This document shows positions 17,475 through 27,300 of a stretch of DNA of 64,000 bases, piece by piece. A model generated the notes under the pieces. It was given only the letters and a program-made list of their open reading frames with translations. It was not told the origin of the DNA and searched no databases. The translations under genes and the position numbers were made by a program. The stretch is from assembly GCF_014699115.1 (NCBI RefSeq), contig NZ_JACXAD010000009.1, positions 1-64,000 on the forward strand, read 5' to 3'. This DNA is from Hymenobacter montanus. GTDB taxonomy: Bacteria; Bacteroidota; Bacteroidia; Cytophagales; Hymenobacteraceae. Each line of letters begins with the position of its first letter. Positions within the stretch are counted from its first letter, which is position 1.

Positions 17475-18812
17475 ATGAAAAGAACTTCTCTGCTGCTACT
17501 GGCGGCCCTGAGCGGCTACGGGGCCTTTGCGCAAGTTGCGGCTCCCGCCGCGAAGCACGCGCGGCCGAGTACCACGGCGACGGTGGCTCCGCGCCCAACC
17601 GATGTTTCGCGCCTAGACCAGCTGCTGCGGGAATACACGGCCGATAACCGCGTGCCCGGCGCCATTGCCCTGGTGTTGCGCAACGGCAAGGTGGTTTACC
17701 GCAAAGCTTTCGGGGTGGATGACGTAGCAACCCGAACCCCGCTCAAGGCCAATGCCATTATGCGCATCGCCTCGCAGACCAAGGCCGTGACCAGCGTGGG
17801 GGTAATGATGCTGTACGAGGAGGGCAAGTTTCAGCTGGACGACCCCATTTCGAAGTACCTGCCAGCATTCGGCAGCCCCCGGGTGCTGGCTACCTTCAAC
17901 GAGCAGGACTCTACTTACACGGCGGTACCAGCCCGGAGCGAAATCACGATCCGGCAGCTGCTCACGCACACCTCGGGCATCAGCTACGCGGTGATTGGCA
18001 CCCCGCAGGCCCGGGCGATTTACGCCAAAGCACGCATTCCGAGCGGTATTGGCACCCCGATGGGCAGCCTGGCCAGGTCCATGGATGCGCTGGGGGCCCT
18101 GCCGCTGATGCACCAGCCCGGCGAGCAGTTCACCTACGGCCTGAGCGTGGACGTGCTGGGCCGGCTGATTGAGGTGCTGTCGGGCCAGCCCCTGGACCAG
18201 TACCTGCAAACCCGGATTTTTGAGCCGCTGGGCATGCGCGACACCTACTTCTACCTGCCCCCCACCAAACGGGCCCGGCTGGCGAAGCTGTACACCGAAA
18301 ACGCTCGCAAGCAGACCGTGCCCATGCCGCCGCAGGGCGGCATGAGTCCGGACTACCCCCTAGCCCCCGGCACGTACTTTTCGGGCGGCGCGGGCCTGTC
18401 GTCGACCATCGACGACTACGCGGCCTTTCTGCAGCTGCTGCTGAACGGCGGCACCTACCACGGCCGCCAATTACTCAAGCCCGCCACGGTGGCCCTGATG
18501 ACTCAAAACCAGATTGGAGAGCTGAACCAGGGTGGCAACAAGTTTGGCCTGGGCTTCGGCATCACCACAGCGGAAAACGCGGCTCGGCAACCCGGCGGCC
18601 TTTCGGAGGGCTCTTACGAGTGGGGCGGCATCTTCGGCACTACGTACTGGGTCGACCCTAAGCAGCAGCTGGTAGCCCTGCTTTACACGCAGAAATACCC
18701 CAGCGGCACGGCGGTTGACCTGGCGGCTAAGTTCAAAACGGCCGTGTACCAGGTCCTCGCTCCCCGGCCGGCAACTACCCCAGCACCCTCGGCCGCCCCG
18801 ATCAGTAAGTAA
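17475..18812 (+). CDS. Serine hydrolase, class C beta-lactamase family
   Basis: Secreted protein of 445 residues with a signal peptide (about 1–20, ending GAFAQ) and a penicillin-binding/beta-lactamase fold. The nucleophile motif is S100-Q-T-K103. The second motif is Y221-G-L-S224 in place of the usual Tyr-x-Asn. A late WGGIFGTTYWVDP fits the group of esterases and DD-peptidases related to EstB and PBP4*. The exact substrate is unknown, and resistance activity should not be assumed. It sits between the two subunits of a CoA-transferase, with gaps of about 80 bp on each side. Confidence 0.88.
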   Translation: MKRTSLLLLAALSGYGAFAQVAAPAAKHARPSTTATVAPRPTDVSRLDQLLREYTADNRVPGAIALVLRNGKVVYRKAFGVDDVATRTPLKANAIMRIASQTKAVTSVGVMMLYEEGKFQLDDPISKYLPAFGSPRVLATFNEQDSTYTAVPARSEITIRQLLTHTSGISYAVIGTPQARAIYAKARIPSGIGTPMGSLARSMDALGALPLMHQPGEQFTYGLSVDVLGRLIEVLSGQPLDQYLQTRIFEPLGMRDTYFYLPPTKRARLAKLYTENARKQTVPMPPQGGMSPDYPLAPGTYFSGGAGLSSTIDDYAAFLQLLLNGGTYHGRQLLKPATVALMTQNQIGELNQGGNKFGLGFGITTAENAARQPGGLSEGSYEWGGIFGTTYWVDPKQQLVALLYTQKYPSGTAVDLAAKFKTAVYQVLAPRPATTPAPSAAPISK

Positions 18813-18841
18813 CGTTTCGCTTTCTTAACTTCCCACCCACA

Positions 18842-18878
18842 AAATCCGCGTAATCCGACTAATCCGTCGAATCCGTGG
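18842..18878. repeat. Short direct repeats of AATCCG upstream of CoA-transferase subunit B
   Basis: Four copies of AATCCG occur at intervals of 8–10 bp (AATCCGCGT, AATCCGACT, AATCCGTCG, AATCCGTGG). They end about 10 bp before the ATG at 18889, so they would lie in the mRNA leader. Confidence 0.6.
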
Positions 18879-18888
18879 TTCAGATCTT

Positions 18889-19548
18889 ATGCTTGACAAA
18901 CACGGCATCGCTAAAAGAATCGCCCAGGAAGTAAAAGACGGCTCCTACGTCAACCTCGGCATTGGCATCCCGACGCTGGTAGCCAACTACATTCCGGCGG
19001 GCATCAACGTCGAATTACAGTCCGAAAACGGCCTGCTTGGCATGGGCCCCTTCCCCACCGAAGACCAGGTTGACCCCGACCTCATCAACGCCGGCAAGCA
19101 AACGGTGACTACCCTACCCGGCTCCAGCCTGTTCTCCTCAGCCGACTCGTTCGCCATGATTCGCGGCGAGCACGTCGCCCTGACCATCCTCGGGGCCATG
19201 GAAGTGTCGGAGCGCGGTGACATCGCCAACTGGAAAATTCCCGGCAAGATGGTGAAGGGCATGGGCGGGGCCATGGACCTGGTAGCCTCGGCCAAAAACA
19301 TCATCGTGGCCATGCAGCACGTGGCCAAGGACGGATCGAGCAAACTGCTGCCCAACTGCACCCTGCCCATCACGGGGCTGCGCTGCGTGAAGAAGATCGT
19401 AACTGAGCTGGCCGTGCTCGACGTCACCCCCGACGGCTTCGTGCTGCGCGAGCGGGCGCCGGGCGTGAGCGTAGCCCAAATTGTGGCCGCCACAGCCGGC
19501 CAGCTGGTCGTGCCCGAAGGCGAAGTACCGGAAATGCAGGGCGTGTAG
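18889..19548 (+). CDS. 3-oxoacid CoA-transferase, subunit B
   Basis: Beta subunit carrying the active-site glutamate, E46 in the SENG motif ([15 protein letters not shown]), which forms the glutamyl-CoA thioester. It has 219 residues, normal length. Other landmarks are [14 protein letters not shown], the [19 protein letters not shown] strand and [17 protein letters not shown]. It pairs with subunit A at 16692–17387 and is separated from it by the serine hydrolase gene. A hairpin about 100 bp downstream may terminate this unit. Confidence 0.94.
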   Translation: MLDKHGIAKRIAQEVKDGSYVNLGIGIPTLVANYIPAGINVELQSENGLLGMGPFPTEDQVDPDLINAGKQTVTTLPGSSLFSSADSFAMIRGEHVALTILGAMEVSERGDIANWKIPGKMVKGMGGAMDLVASAKNIIVAMQHVAKDGSSKLLPNCTLPITGLRCVKKIVTELAVLDVTPDGFVLRERAPGVSVAQIVAATAGQLVVPEGEVPEMQGV

Positions 19549-19647
19549 CTTTAGCAGCAGCGCACCGCATCAGCCGCGCTTTTTTGCGTCTGTCTTTCTA
19601 GTTGGGGTTCCACGGGTTCTCCAGTGCAGACCCACGGCCCAGTCTTG

Positions 19648-19682
19648 AGGGCCGAAGGGCTGTTATACAGTCCTTCGGCCCT
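19648..19682. terminator. Hairpin between convergent genes
   Basis: A perfect 11-bp stem, AGGGCCGAAGG / CCTTCGGCCCT, has a 13-nt loop that itself contains CTGT–TAT–ACAG. It lies between the plus-strand CoA-transferase gene and the minus-strand gene ending at 19792, so it could act in both directions. No U-tract follows, so termination is inference from position and stem strength. Confidence 0.55.
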
Positions 19683-19791
19683 GGCCACAGCTTCCGGGCA
19701 GCTACGCCCAAAACACCTTAACCTTATACATATTGATTAGTCGGCCCCACCTCAGGCTCCTCATCTAGAATTGAGGGGTGAAACCTAGAGG

Positions 19792-20400
19792 CTAGCTGGC
19801 GACATGCACGGCCGTGCCGTCGAGTCGGTCGCGGTACAGGGACTGCAGCAGGAAATCAACCAGGTCGAGCCGGTTCACTTGGCCGGTGCCGGGTGCGGGG
19901 CCGTTGGTAACGGTGGTGCGCGTGCGGTAGGCGCCGTCGCGCACGGCGCCGGCCGTGACCCAGAGGTAGCGTAGGTTGCTGGCCTGCAGCAGCGCCTGCA
20001 CCTGATCGGCGACCGGACCGCCAACCCTGCGGCACCAAGCTTTGAATACCAGCCAACTACGCCAGTTACGACCCGTATGGGTTACAACCAGCCGCGTGAG
20101 CCCGACCCGGTGCATGGCGTACACTACGTTACGCAGGCCTGCGAGGTAGCGCCCGGCGGCCCGCGGGTGGCACAGGCTGCCTTCCCAAAAGAACACCACG
20201 GCATTCTGGCCGACGTGCAGCGCAGCCAGTTGGTCGCGTTCGAGCAGGTCCCGGACGCCGGAATCGGCAGCCGCGGTAGCCGGCTCGTCCGTCAGGTACG
20301 CCGTAACGCTGTAGCCCGCCTGGCCGGCAACCTGGCAGAACAGCCGGGCGGAGGGCAGTTGGGCATTGATTACCAGGATGTGTTGCACGAACTTAGCCAC
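19792..20400 (-). CDS. NAD(P)-binding Rossmann-like protein (atypical SDR/NmrA type)
   Basis: Protein of 202 residues with an N-terminal beta-alpha-beta unit (HILVINAQLPSARLFCQVA) in which the usual glycine-rich GATGxxG is degraded to INAQLPS. Later elements resemble NmrA-like SDRs: NVVYAMHRVGLTRLVVTHTG and LRYLWVTAGAVRDGAYR. Cofactor binding is therefore uncertain. It starts with GTG at 20400, overlapping the end of the upstream small membrane-protein gene by 8 bp, so the two are probably translated together. Confidence 0.6.
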   Translation of the reverse strand: MAKFVQHILVINAQLPSARLFCQVAGQAGYSVTAYLTDEPATAAADSGVRDLLERDQLAALHVGQNAVVFFWEGSLCHPRAAGRYLAGLRNVVYAMHRVGLTRLVVTHTGRNWRSWLVFKAWCRRVGGPVADQVQALLQASNLRYLWVTAGAVRDGAYRTRTTVTNGPAPGTGQVNRLDLVDFLLQSLYRDRLDGTAVHVAS

Positions 20401-20641
20401 GGCTCAGGGCTCTAGCTGTTGTTCCAGGGCGGCGAAACTTGCGGCCCGTAGAAAACCACGCGCGGCAGTACACGCCTGCGTGATGGTCTAGCAGCCCCCA
20501 GCCCAACATGAGCCATCCAGACCAGGTAAGCACCCAGACCAACCAGGTTAGGGTGGTGAAGGCCACATAGCCGGAGGCATGGCTGCGGAAGCCGACGTGG
20601 CGAGCGGTTTCCCAACGCGGGGAGGGCAAGGAAGGGGGCAT
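20393..20641 (-). CDS. Small protein with a 2TM-like region
   Basis: An 82-residue protein. The central segment from HVGFRSHASGYVAF through WLVWVLTWSGWLMLGWGLLD resembles the 2TM domain of Bacteroidota regulators, in which two short helices lie beside a conserved His/Trp pattern. The tail is basic. It overlaps the next gene by 8 bp, which supports it being a real coding region. Its function is unknown. Confidence 0.5.
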   Translation of the reverse strand: MPPSLPSPRWETARHVGFRSHASGYVAFTTLTWLVWVLTWSGWLMLGWGLLDHHAGVYCRAWFSTGRKFRRPGTTARALSRG

Positions 20642-20717
20642 GGTCGTGAGCGGTTAGTGCAAGCACGGGTACACGACAAACCTACTTCCACCCGCAACCC
20701 CGGGTCATTCACTTAGG

Positions 20718-21302
20718 TTACTTTATATCCGCCCGCCCGGGATAATGGGCAACCCGGGCCCGGATGCGGCTCAGGCTTTGGGGCTTGACGCCCAGGTACG
20801 AAGCAATGTGATACTGCGGGATGGAGAGGAACAGCTGCGGGTTCTTGGCTAGCAGCTTGCGATAGCGCATCTCCAAGTCGTCGGTCTGGTGCTGCATCAG
20901 GCGCTCGGCCGCGCTCAGGTAGGCCCGCTCGGCCATAAGGCGGCCCAGGCGCTCGAACCGGGGGTGCTGGTCGTAGAGCCGCAGGATGTCGGCCTTCGAC
21001 CATTCGTAGTATTCCGTCTCTACCAAAGCCTCGAAATAGAGCGAACTAGCCTGCTCGGTGAGGAAACTCTGGTAATCGACGGCAAAGTCCTGGGCCGTGA
21101 AGAAGAAGTACGTGAAGTCCTCGCCATCGATGATACGGTAAGCCCGCAACAAGCCGGCGGCCACGAACCAGAGGCGGGTGAACGGCGGGCCGGCTATCAT
21201 CACCTGCTGCTTTTCGTGCGCGGTACGGCGAGTGGCCAGGCTTTCGATGGCCCGCAGCTCCTCCGGGGTGAAGGCGGCAAGCCGTTGCAGAACGTCTCTC
21301 AT
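20718..21302 (-). CDS. Crp/Fnr-family transcriptional regulator
   Basis: A 194-residue regulator. The N-terminal cyclic-nucleotide-binding-like beta-roll runs from about 15 to 110 (FTRLWFVAAGLLRAYRIIDGEDFTYFFF). The C-terminal helix-turn-helix includes IPQYHIASYLGVKPQSLSRIR. No Fe-S cysteine cluster is seen, so it is not a classical oxygen sensor. I chose ATG 21302. A longer frame begins at 21356, but a -7-like TACAGTTTG near 21358–21366 would place the transcript start inside that extension. It faces away from the TolC/RND efflux operon, so it may regulate that operon (inference). Confidence 0.85.
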   Translation of the reverse strand: MRDVLQRLAAFTPEELRAIESLATRRTAHEKQQVMIAGPPFTRLWFVAAGLLRAYRIIDGEDFTYFFFTAQDFAVDYQSFLTEQASSLYFEALVETEYYEWSKADILRLYDQHPRFERLGRLMAERAYLSAAERLMQHQTDDLEMRYRKLLAKNPQLFLSIPQYHIASYLGVKPQSLSRIRARVAHYPGRADIK

Positions 21303-21737
21303 AAGCCGGTAATATAGCGGCCCCTGCTGATAACCGCACAAGCGCATACCTGACAAACTGTATTTAAAGTCAAGTGGTGGTTTGGCTGGGTACCGGATGC
21401 CGAATTCAACAAAGGAGCAGACTTGTTTTAAGGAGTTTTTGCGGAAGGTAATAGAAGCCCGATTGCGTCCTTTGGCTTTGACGATGAGCTGCTCGTGGGG
21501 GGTTGCCCACGCCGCGTTGGCTTTTGCGGGCTGGCCAACGGCGCACGAACAGCTTGCGGCGGCAACTGCCTTGAACGTAACCTTCCGCGGGACTCAGGTA
21601 CACCGGCTGGCGGGGGCAAGGGTTCACCCCCGCTTTTAGCCGGTTCAGGTCGACTTATGCCCCGCTTCACATGAATTTCCCAGCGGGCAGTAGCTCTCAC
21701 GGCGTGTTTCGCAGCGTCGTTCATCTATTGCCCGGTC
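21303..21737. other. Divergent intergenic region, Crp/Fnr gene to tolC
   Basis: About 430 bp. It should hold the promoters of both flanking transcription units. Short frames here lack protein-like patterns on both strands. No clear dyad operator was found by eye. Confidence 0.4.
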
Positions 21738-23159
21738 ATGACGCACCTTATTCTCCTGCTACGACGTGCGGCGATGGCGCTGTTGCTGCCGCTGCTTGTT
21801 TCGCCTGCTGCCCACGCGCAATACCCCCTGCCAGCCTCGCCGGGTGCTTCGCTACTCGATGGCTACATCGCTCAGGGCCTGCAAAGCAACCTGGCCTTGC
21901 AGCAACGCCGCGAGAGCCACACCCATGCCAAAATGGCCCTGCAAAGCGCCCGGGCGCTGTTCTATCCCACCCTCGACTTCAACGCCCGCTACAGCGTCGC
22001 CAACGGCGGGCGCCTCATCGAGCTACCGGTCGGCGACCTGCTTAACCCCGCCTACGCCACGTTGAACCAGCTCACCGGCTCAGATCGGTTTCCGCAGCTG
22101 CAAAACCAAAGCACCCCCTTCCTGCGCCCGCGCGAACACGAAACCAAGCTGCGCCTGTCGGTGCCGGTATACCAGCCGGCCTTGCGCTACAACCAGGCCA
22201 TCAGCCGCGAACAGGCGGCGGTGGAAGCGCTGGACGTGCGGCGCTACCGCCGCGAGCTGGTGAAAGAAATTAAAGTAGCGTACTTCCAGTACCTGGCGGC
22301 GCAGCGCGTTATTGCGCTCTACGACCGTACCCTGAAGTTGGTGGAGCGCAACAAGCGCGTGAACGAAAAGCTGGTCGAAAACCAGCGCGCTACGCCTGAT
22401 GTGGTGTACCGGGCTCAAGCCGAAGTGAGTGGTGTGCTGCAGCAGTTGGCCGAAGCCCACAAAAACGAGCAGGTGGCCCGCGCCTATTTCAACTTCCTGC
22501 TCAACCGCTCGCCGGAGGAAGGCGTTGCCGCCCTACCCGATTCGGCGCTGCGCTTACCCGAACCGCAGCCCTTGCCGGAGCTGACGGCCTCGGCCGGCGC
22601 TACCCGCGAGGAAGTGCAGCAGCAGCAAAAAGCCGTGGACATTGCCGGCCTGACGCTGGGCCTGGCCCGCTCCCGCTACCACCCCACCATCAGCGGCCTC
22701 GTCGACCACGGCTACCAGGGCCCGCGCTACGACTTCCGCAACCGCGACGGCAGCCGCTTCACGCAGGCTTCGCTCGTGCTGAACTGGACCTTATTCAGTG
22801 GCCTGCAAAACCGTGCCCAGCTGAGCATGGCCCGCGCCGCAGAGCGCCAACAAGCTGCGCGGCTACTGGAGGTGCAGGCCCAGATCGGCCTGGAAGTGCG
22901 CCAGGACTACTACGAGCTGCAAGCCGCCCGGGCCCAGGTGCGAGCCGCCGAAGACCGGGCGCGTAGCGCCGCGCAAGCCTTCCGCCTCATGAGCCGGCAG
23001 TACGAAGAGGGCCTCACGCCGCTGCTGCAGTTCATCGATGCCCGCACCACTTACACCAACGCCGAGCTAAACGTCATCCTGACCAGGTACGCCTACCTCG
23101 GCCAACTCGCCCACACCGAGCGCAGCGCGGCTACCTACCCGCTGGCCGCCGAAGAATAG
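21738..23159 (+). CDS. TolC-family outer-membrane efflux protein
   Basis: Outer-membrane channel of a tripartite efflux pump. It has 473 residues, with a signal peptide ending near residue 28 (AAHAQ). Two repeats of long alpha-helical hairpins are visible: LQSARALFYPTLDFNARYSV in the first half, and LARSRYHPTISGLVDHGYQG with LNWTLFSGLQNRAQLSMARA in the second. Both are typical of TolC halves. It is the first gene of a three-gene same-strand set with a periplasmic adaptor (gap 42 bp) and an RND permease (gap 12 bp). Confidence 0.93.
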   Translation: MTHLILLLRRAAMALLLPLLVSPAAHAQYPLPASPGASLLDGYIAQGLQSNLALQQRRESHTHAKMALQSARALFYPTLDFNARYSVANGGRLIELPVGDLLNPAYATLNQLTGSDRFPQLQNQSTPFLRPREHETKLRLSVPVYQPALRYNQAISREQAAVEALDVRRYRRELVKEIKVAYFQYLAAQRVIALYDRTLKLVERNKRVNEKLVENQRATPDVVYRAQAEVSGVLQQLAEAHKNEQVARAYFNFLLNRSPEEGVAALPDSALRLPEPQPLPELTASAGATREEVQQQQKAVDIAGLTLGLARSRYHPTISGLVDHGYQGPRYDFRNRDGSRFTQASLVLNWTLFSGLQNRAQLSMARAAERQQAARLLEVQAQIGLEVRQDYYELQAARAQVRAAEDRARSAAQAFRLMSRQYEEGLTPLLQFIDARTTYTNAELNVILTRYAYLGQLAHTERSAATYPLAAEE

Positions 23160-23201
23160 CCCCCCGTTCAGTTCCTCGTCAGACGCCAAATCATTCCAGA
23201 A

Positions 23202-24290
23202 ATGCTACGTCCTACCCTACTTCTGTTACCGGCAGCGGTGCTGCTGAGCGGGCCGAGCGGCTGCGCCTCCAAAGAAACCAAGACCGCCGCTCCGCCCGTG
23301 AAGGTTGAGACCGGCACGGAGCTGATCCCGGTGCAGACCGTGCCGCTCACCGCCCGGCCGCTGGTTGAGGGCATCCGGGCCAGTGGCAAGCTCAGCTCGG
23401 CCTCGGAGCTGCGGCTGGGCTTCAAAATCGGCGGCGTGGTAGCGGCCCTGCATGCCCGCGAAGGAGATCTGGTGCGTCGCGGCCAGGTGCTCGCCCGGCT
23501 AAACCAATCCGAAATTGGTGCCCAGGTAGTGCAGGCTCGCGAAGGCTACAACCAGGCCCGCCGCAGCCTCAGGCGCAGCGAAAACCTGTACCGCGACTCG
23601 GTTGCCACCCTGGAGCAAGTACAGAACGCCCGCACCGGCACCGAAACCGCGCAGGCGGCCCTGCGCATCGCCGAGTTCAACCAGCAGTACGCCACCATCG
23701 TGGCGCCGGTCAGCGGGCGGGTGCTCCAGCGCACCGTTGAGCCCGGTGAGCTAGTGGGCGGGGGCACGCCGGTATTCGTGCTCAGCTCGGCCGATGCCGC
23801 CTGGGTACTACGCGTGGGGCTCGCCGACCGCGATGTGGTACGCGTTCGCCCCGGCGACGCGGCCCAAGTTCACCTCGATGCTCACCCCGAGCGCGACTTC
23901 GCCGGCCACGTGACGCGCATTGCTCAAACCAGCGACCCGGGCAGTGGCACCTACGAGGTAGAAATCACCGTGGAGCCGGCCGGGCAGCGCTTGGTCTCGG
24001 GACTGGTGGGCGAGGTCGAAATCAGCCCGCGCCAAACGGCCGCCGTGCCCACCGTGCCGGTGGAGGCTCTGGTCAGCGCCGACGGCGGACGGGGCTACCT
24101 CTACACGGTGCGCGGCAGTGGGGTGTTGCGGCACCCTGTGCGCGTGCTGCGCCTGCTGCCGGGCGGCCTGGCGGCCATCAGTACCGATCTGCCTTTGGGC
24201 ACGCCCGTGGTCAGCCGCGGCGCCGGCTATCTCACACCGGCTTCGCGGGTGAAGGTTGCCGCTGTTGCCACTGATGTTGTCCGCCGCTAA
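23202..24290 (+). CDS. RND efflux periplasmic adaptor (membrane fusion protein), lipoprotein
   Basis: Adaptor linking the RND permease to the TolC-like channel. It has 362 residues. An N-terminal lipoprotein signal ends at C21 (GPSGC). The barrel–sandwich or lipoyl halves are ALHAREGDLVRRGQVLARLN and ATIVAPVSGRVLQRTVEPGE, flanking an alpha-helical hairpin of about 60 residues. A beta-barrel domain follows, near VRPGDAAQVHLDAHPERDFAGHV. It lies between the TolC gene and the permease in the canonical order. Confidence 0.93.
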   Translation: MLRPTLLLLPAAVLLSGPSGCASKETKTAAPPVKVETGTELIPVQTVPLTARPLVEGIRASGKLSSASELRLGFKIGGVVAALHAREGDLVRRGQVLARLNQSEIGAQVVQAREGYNQARRSLRRSENLYRDSVATLEQVQNARTGTETAQAALRIAEFNQQYATIVAPVSGRVLQRTVEPGELVGGGTPVFVLSSADAAWVLRVGLADRDVVRVRPGDAAQVHLDAHPERDFAGHVTRIAQTSDPGSGTYEVEITVEPAGQRLVSGLVGEVEISPRQTAAVPTVPVEALVSADGGRGYLYTVRGSGVLRHPVRVLRLLPGGLAAISTDLPLGTPVVSRGAGYLTPASRVKVAAVATDVVRR

Positions 24291-24302
24291 AGTCTGACTC
24301 CC

Positions 24303-27300
24303 ATGCGTATTGTTGCTTTCTCCGTCAAAAACTACCAGTTCATGCTGGTGGTCTTTCTGCTGGCGCTGGGCCTGGGCCTGAACGCCTTGCTGACCATGCC
24401 CCGGGCCGAAGACCCCTCCACCAATGCCCCGAGCTTCACCGTAGTGGCCGTGTACCCCGGCACCAACCCTACCGACATGGAGGACCTGGTGGTGAAGCCG
24501 CTGGAAGAAAAGCTAAATGAGCTCGATAACGTTAAAAAGCTCGTCACCACCATCGACGACGGCCTGGCCGTGGTGCGCATCGACTTCGTGTACGCCGAAG
24601 ATCCCGACGACAAGTACGCCGAGGTGTTGCGCGAAGTCAACAACCTACGCCCCGAGCTGCCGGCCGACCTGGCCAGCCTGGAGGTGCAGAAGTTCACGCC
24701 TTCCGACGTCAACATCCTGCAGGTAGCGCTGATCGCGCCCACGCTGCCCTACGCCGAGCTGCAAAAACAGGCCGAGGAGCTGCAGGACCGTCTGCAGAAG
24801 GTGAAGGTTCTGAAGAAGGTGGAAACCTGGGGCTACCCGCAACGACAGGTGCGCGTGAGTCTGAACCTGGAGAAAATGGCGCGCCTTAACCTAGGCCTGG
24901 CCCGGGTGCTGGGCGCCCTGCAGAGCGAAAACGTGAACATCCCCGGCGGCAGCGTGGAGGCCGGCGCGAAGAAATTCAACATCAAGACCAGCGGCCGCTA
25001 CGCCAACTTAGCCGAAATTCAGAATACGGTGGTGCAGGCTACTGCCCAGAGCGTGGTGTACCTCAAAGACGTGGCCGACGTGAGCTTCAACTACGAGGAA
25101 GAAAACTACCTGGGCCGGCTCAACGGGCAGCGGGCCGTGTTCGTAACGGCGGCGCTCAAGGACAAGCAGAACATCATTGCGGCCCGGAAGCAGCTCACGC
25201 CCATTCTAGAGCAGTTCACCAAGGAACTACCCGCCGGCATCCGCTACGTCAAGAGCTTCGACCAGGCCGACAATGTGGCCCACCGCCTCGACGGCTTCTC
25301 CCGCGACTTCGCTATTGCCATCGGGCTGGTGCTGCTGACTTTGCTGCCCCTGGGCTGGCGGGCCTCGGTGGTGGTCATGATTTCCATTCCGCTCTGCCTG
25401 GCCATTGGCCTGGCACTCATGAACCTGCTCGGTTTCAGTATCAACCAGCTCAGCATCGTGGGCCTGGTGGTGGCGCTGGGCTTGCTGGTCGATGACAGCA
25501 TTGTGGTAGTTGAGAACATCGAGCGCTACCTGCGCGAGGGCTACGGCCGGGTGGAAGCGGCCATCAAGGCTACTGAGCAGATTGCTTTGGCGGTAGTAGG
25601 CTGCACGGCCGTGCTCATCCTGGCCTTCCTGCCGCTGGTGTTTCTGCCCGAAGGCGCCGGCGACTTTATCCGCTCTCTGCCGATAGCGGTGATTACCACG
25701 GTGCTGGCCTCCTTGTTTGTGGCGCTGACCATCGTACCCTTCCTCGCCAGCCGCATCCTTTCCAAGCACGAGCAAGCGGAGGGCAACTTCTTCCTGCGTG
25801 GTCTCAACCGCCTGCTCAACCGCACTTACAAGCCCCTGCTCGATGCCGCCCTGCACCGCCCCTACTTGGCCCTGGCCGTGGCCGGCGCTATCTTCGTCGG
25901 CGCGTTGGCACTGATTCCGAAAGTGGGCTTCAGCGTATTTCCGCGCTCTGAAAAGCCCATGTTCCTGGTGAACGTGGAAACCCCGTTGGGCACCTCGCTC
26001 TACGAAACCGACCGCATCACCCGGCTGGTGGAAGCGGAGCTGGGCCGCCACCCCGAGGTGCGCAACTACGCCACCAACGTGGGCCGCAGCAACCCGTCCA
26101 TCTACTACAACGTGGTGCCGCACAACAACGCCGCCAACTTCGCCGAGGTCTTCGTGCAGACCCAGCCCCTGCCGGTCAAGGAGCTGGAAGCCTTCATCAC
26201 CAAGCTGCGCGGCCGCCTGACGGGCATGCCGGGCGCGAAGGTCGAGGTGAAGCAGTTTGAGCAGGGCCCACCGGTGGAAGCACCCATTGCTATCCGCGTC
26301 TTCGGCGACAACCTGGACTCGTTGCGCAGCCTGGCCTTCCGTGTCGAAACCCTCCTGGCCCGCAACGAGGGCACCATCTACGTCAACAACCCGCTTACCT
26401 CGCTGGGCACCGACCTGAAGGTGACCATCAACAAGGACAAAGCCGGCTTGCTGGGCATCCCCACGGCCGAAATTGACCGCACCGTGCGCCTGGGCGTGGC
26501 CGGCCTGAACGTGGGCACTTTTCAGCTCGACGGCGACGACAACGACTACAACATCAACGTGACCCTGCCCCGAGGCCCGCGCCAGACCCTGGAAGTCTTC
26601 GACCGGCTCTACGTGAGCAGCGCCAGCGGCGCCCTGGTGCCCCTGCGCCAGTTGGCCGACATCCGCCTGGAAGCCAGTCCTACCACCGTGCGCCACTACG
26701 ACAAGGACCGTTTCGTGACTATTACGGCCTTCGTGAAGCCCGGCTTCCTGACTAACAACGTGTACGCTCAAGTACTGAAGCAGTTGGACACCCTCCGGTT
26801 TCCGGCCGGCTACCGCTACGTGGCCGCCGGCGAGAAGGAAAGCGCCGAGGATTCCTTCGGCGGGCTGGGCACCATCATTATTATTACGGTCTTCGGCATC
26901 CTGGCCGTGCTGATTCTGGAATTCCGCACCTTCAAGAGCACCCTCATCGTGCTGTCGGTGATTCCCCTGGGCGTTATCGGGGCGGTGCTGGCCCTGCTCC
27001 TCACGGGCAACTCGTTCTCCTTTGTGGCCGTCATCGGGCTGATTGCCCTCATCGGCATCGAAGTCAAGAACTCCATCCTGCTGGTGGACTTCACCAACCA
27101 GCTGCGCGGGCAGGGCCGGAGCCTGGAGGAGGCGATTGAGGAAGCCGGGCAGGTACGCTTCATCCCTATCCTGCTCACCACCCTCACAGCCATCGGGGGC
27201 CTGGTGCCGCTGGTACTGGAAAACAACCCGCTCTACTCCCCACTAGCCTGGGTGCTCATCGGCGGGCTGATTTCCTCACTGCTGCTCACGCGTATCGTCA

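Noticed and set aside
25227..26771. 514-codon open frame on the minus strand
   Set aside because: It is the shadow of the RND permease gene, and its His/Gln/Val-rich translation has no family pattern.
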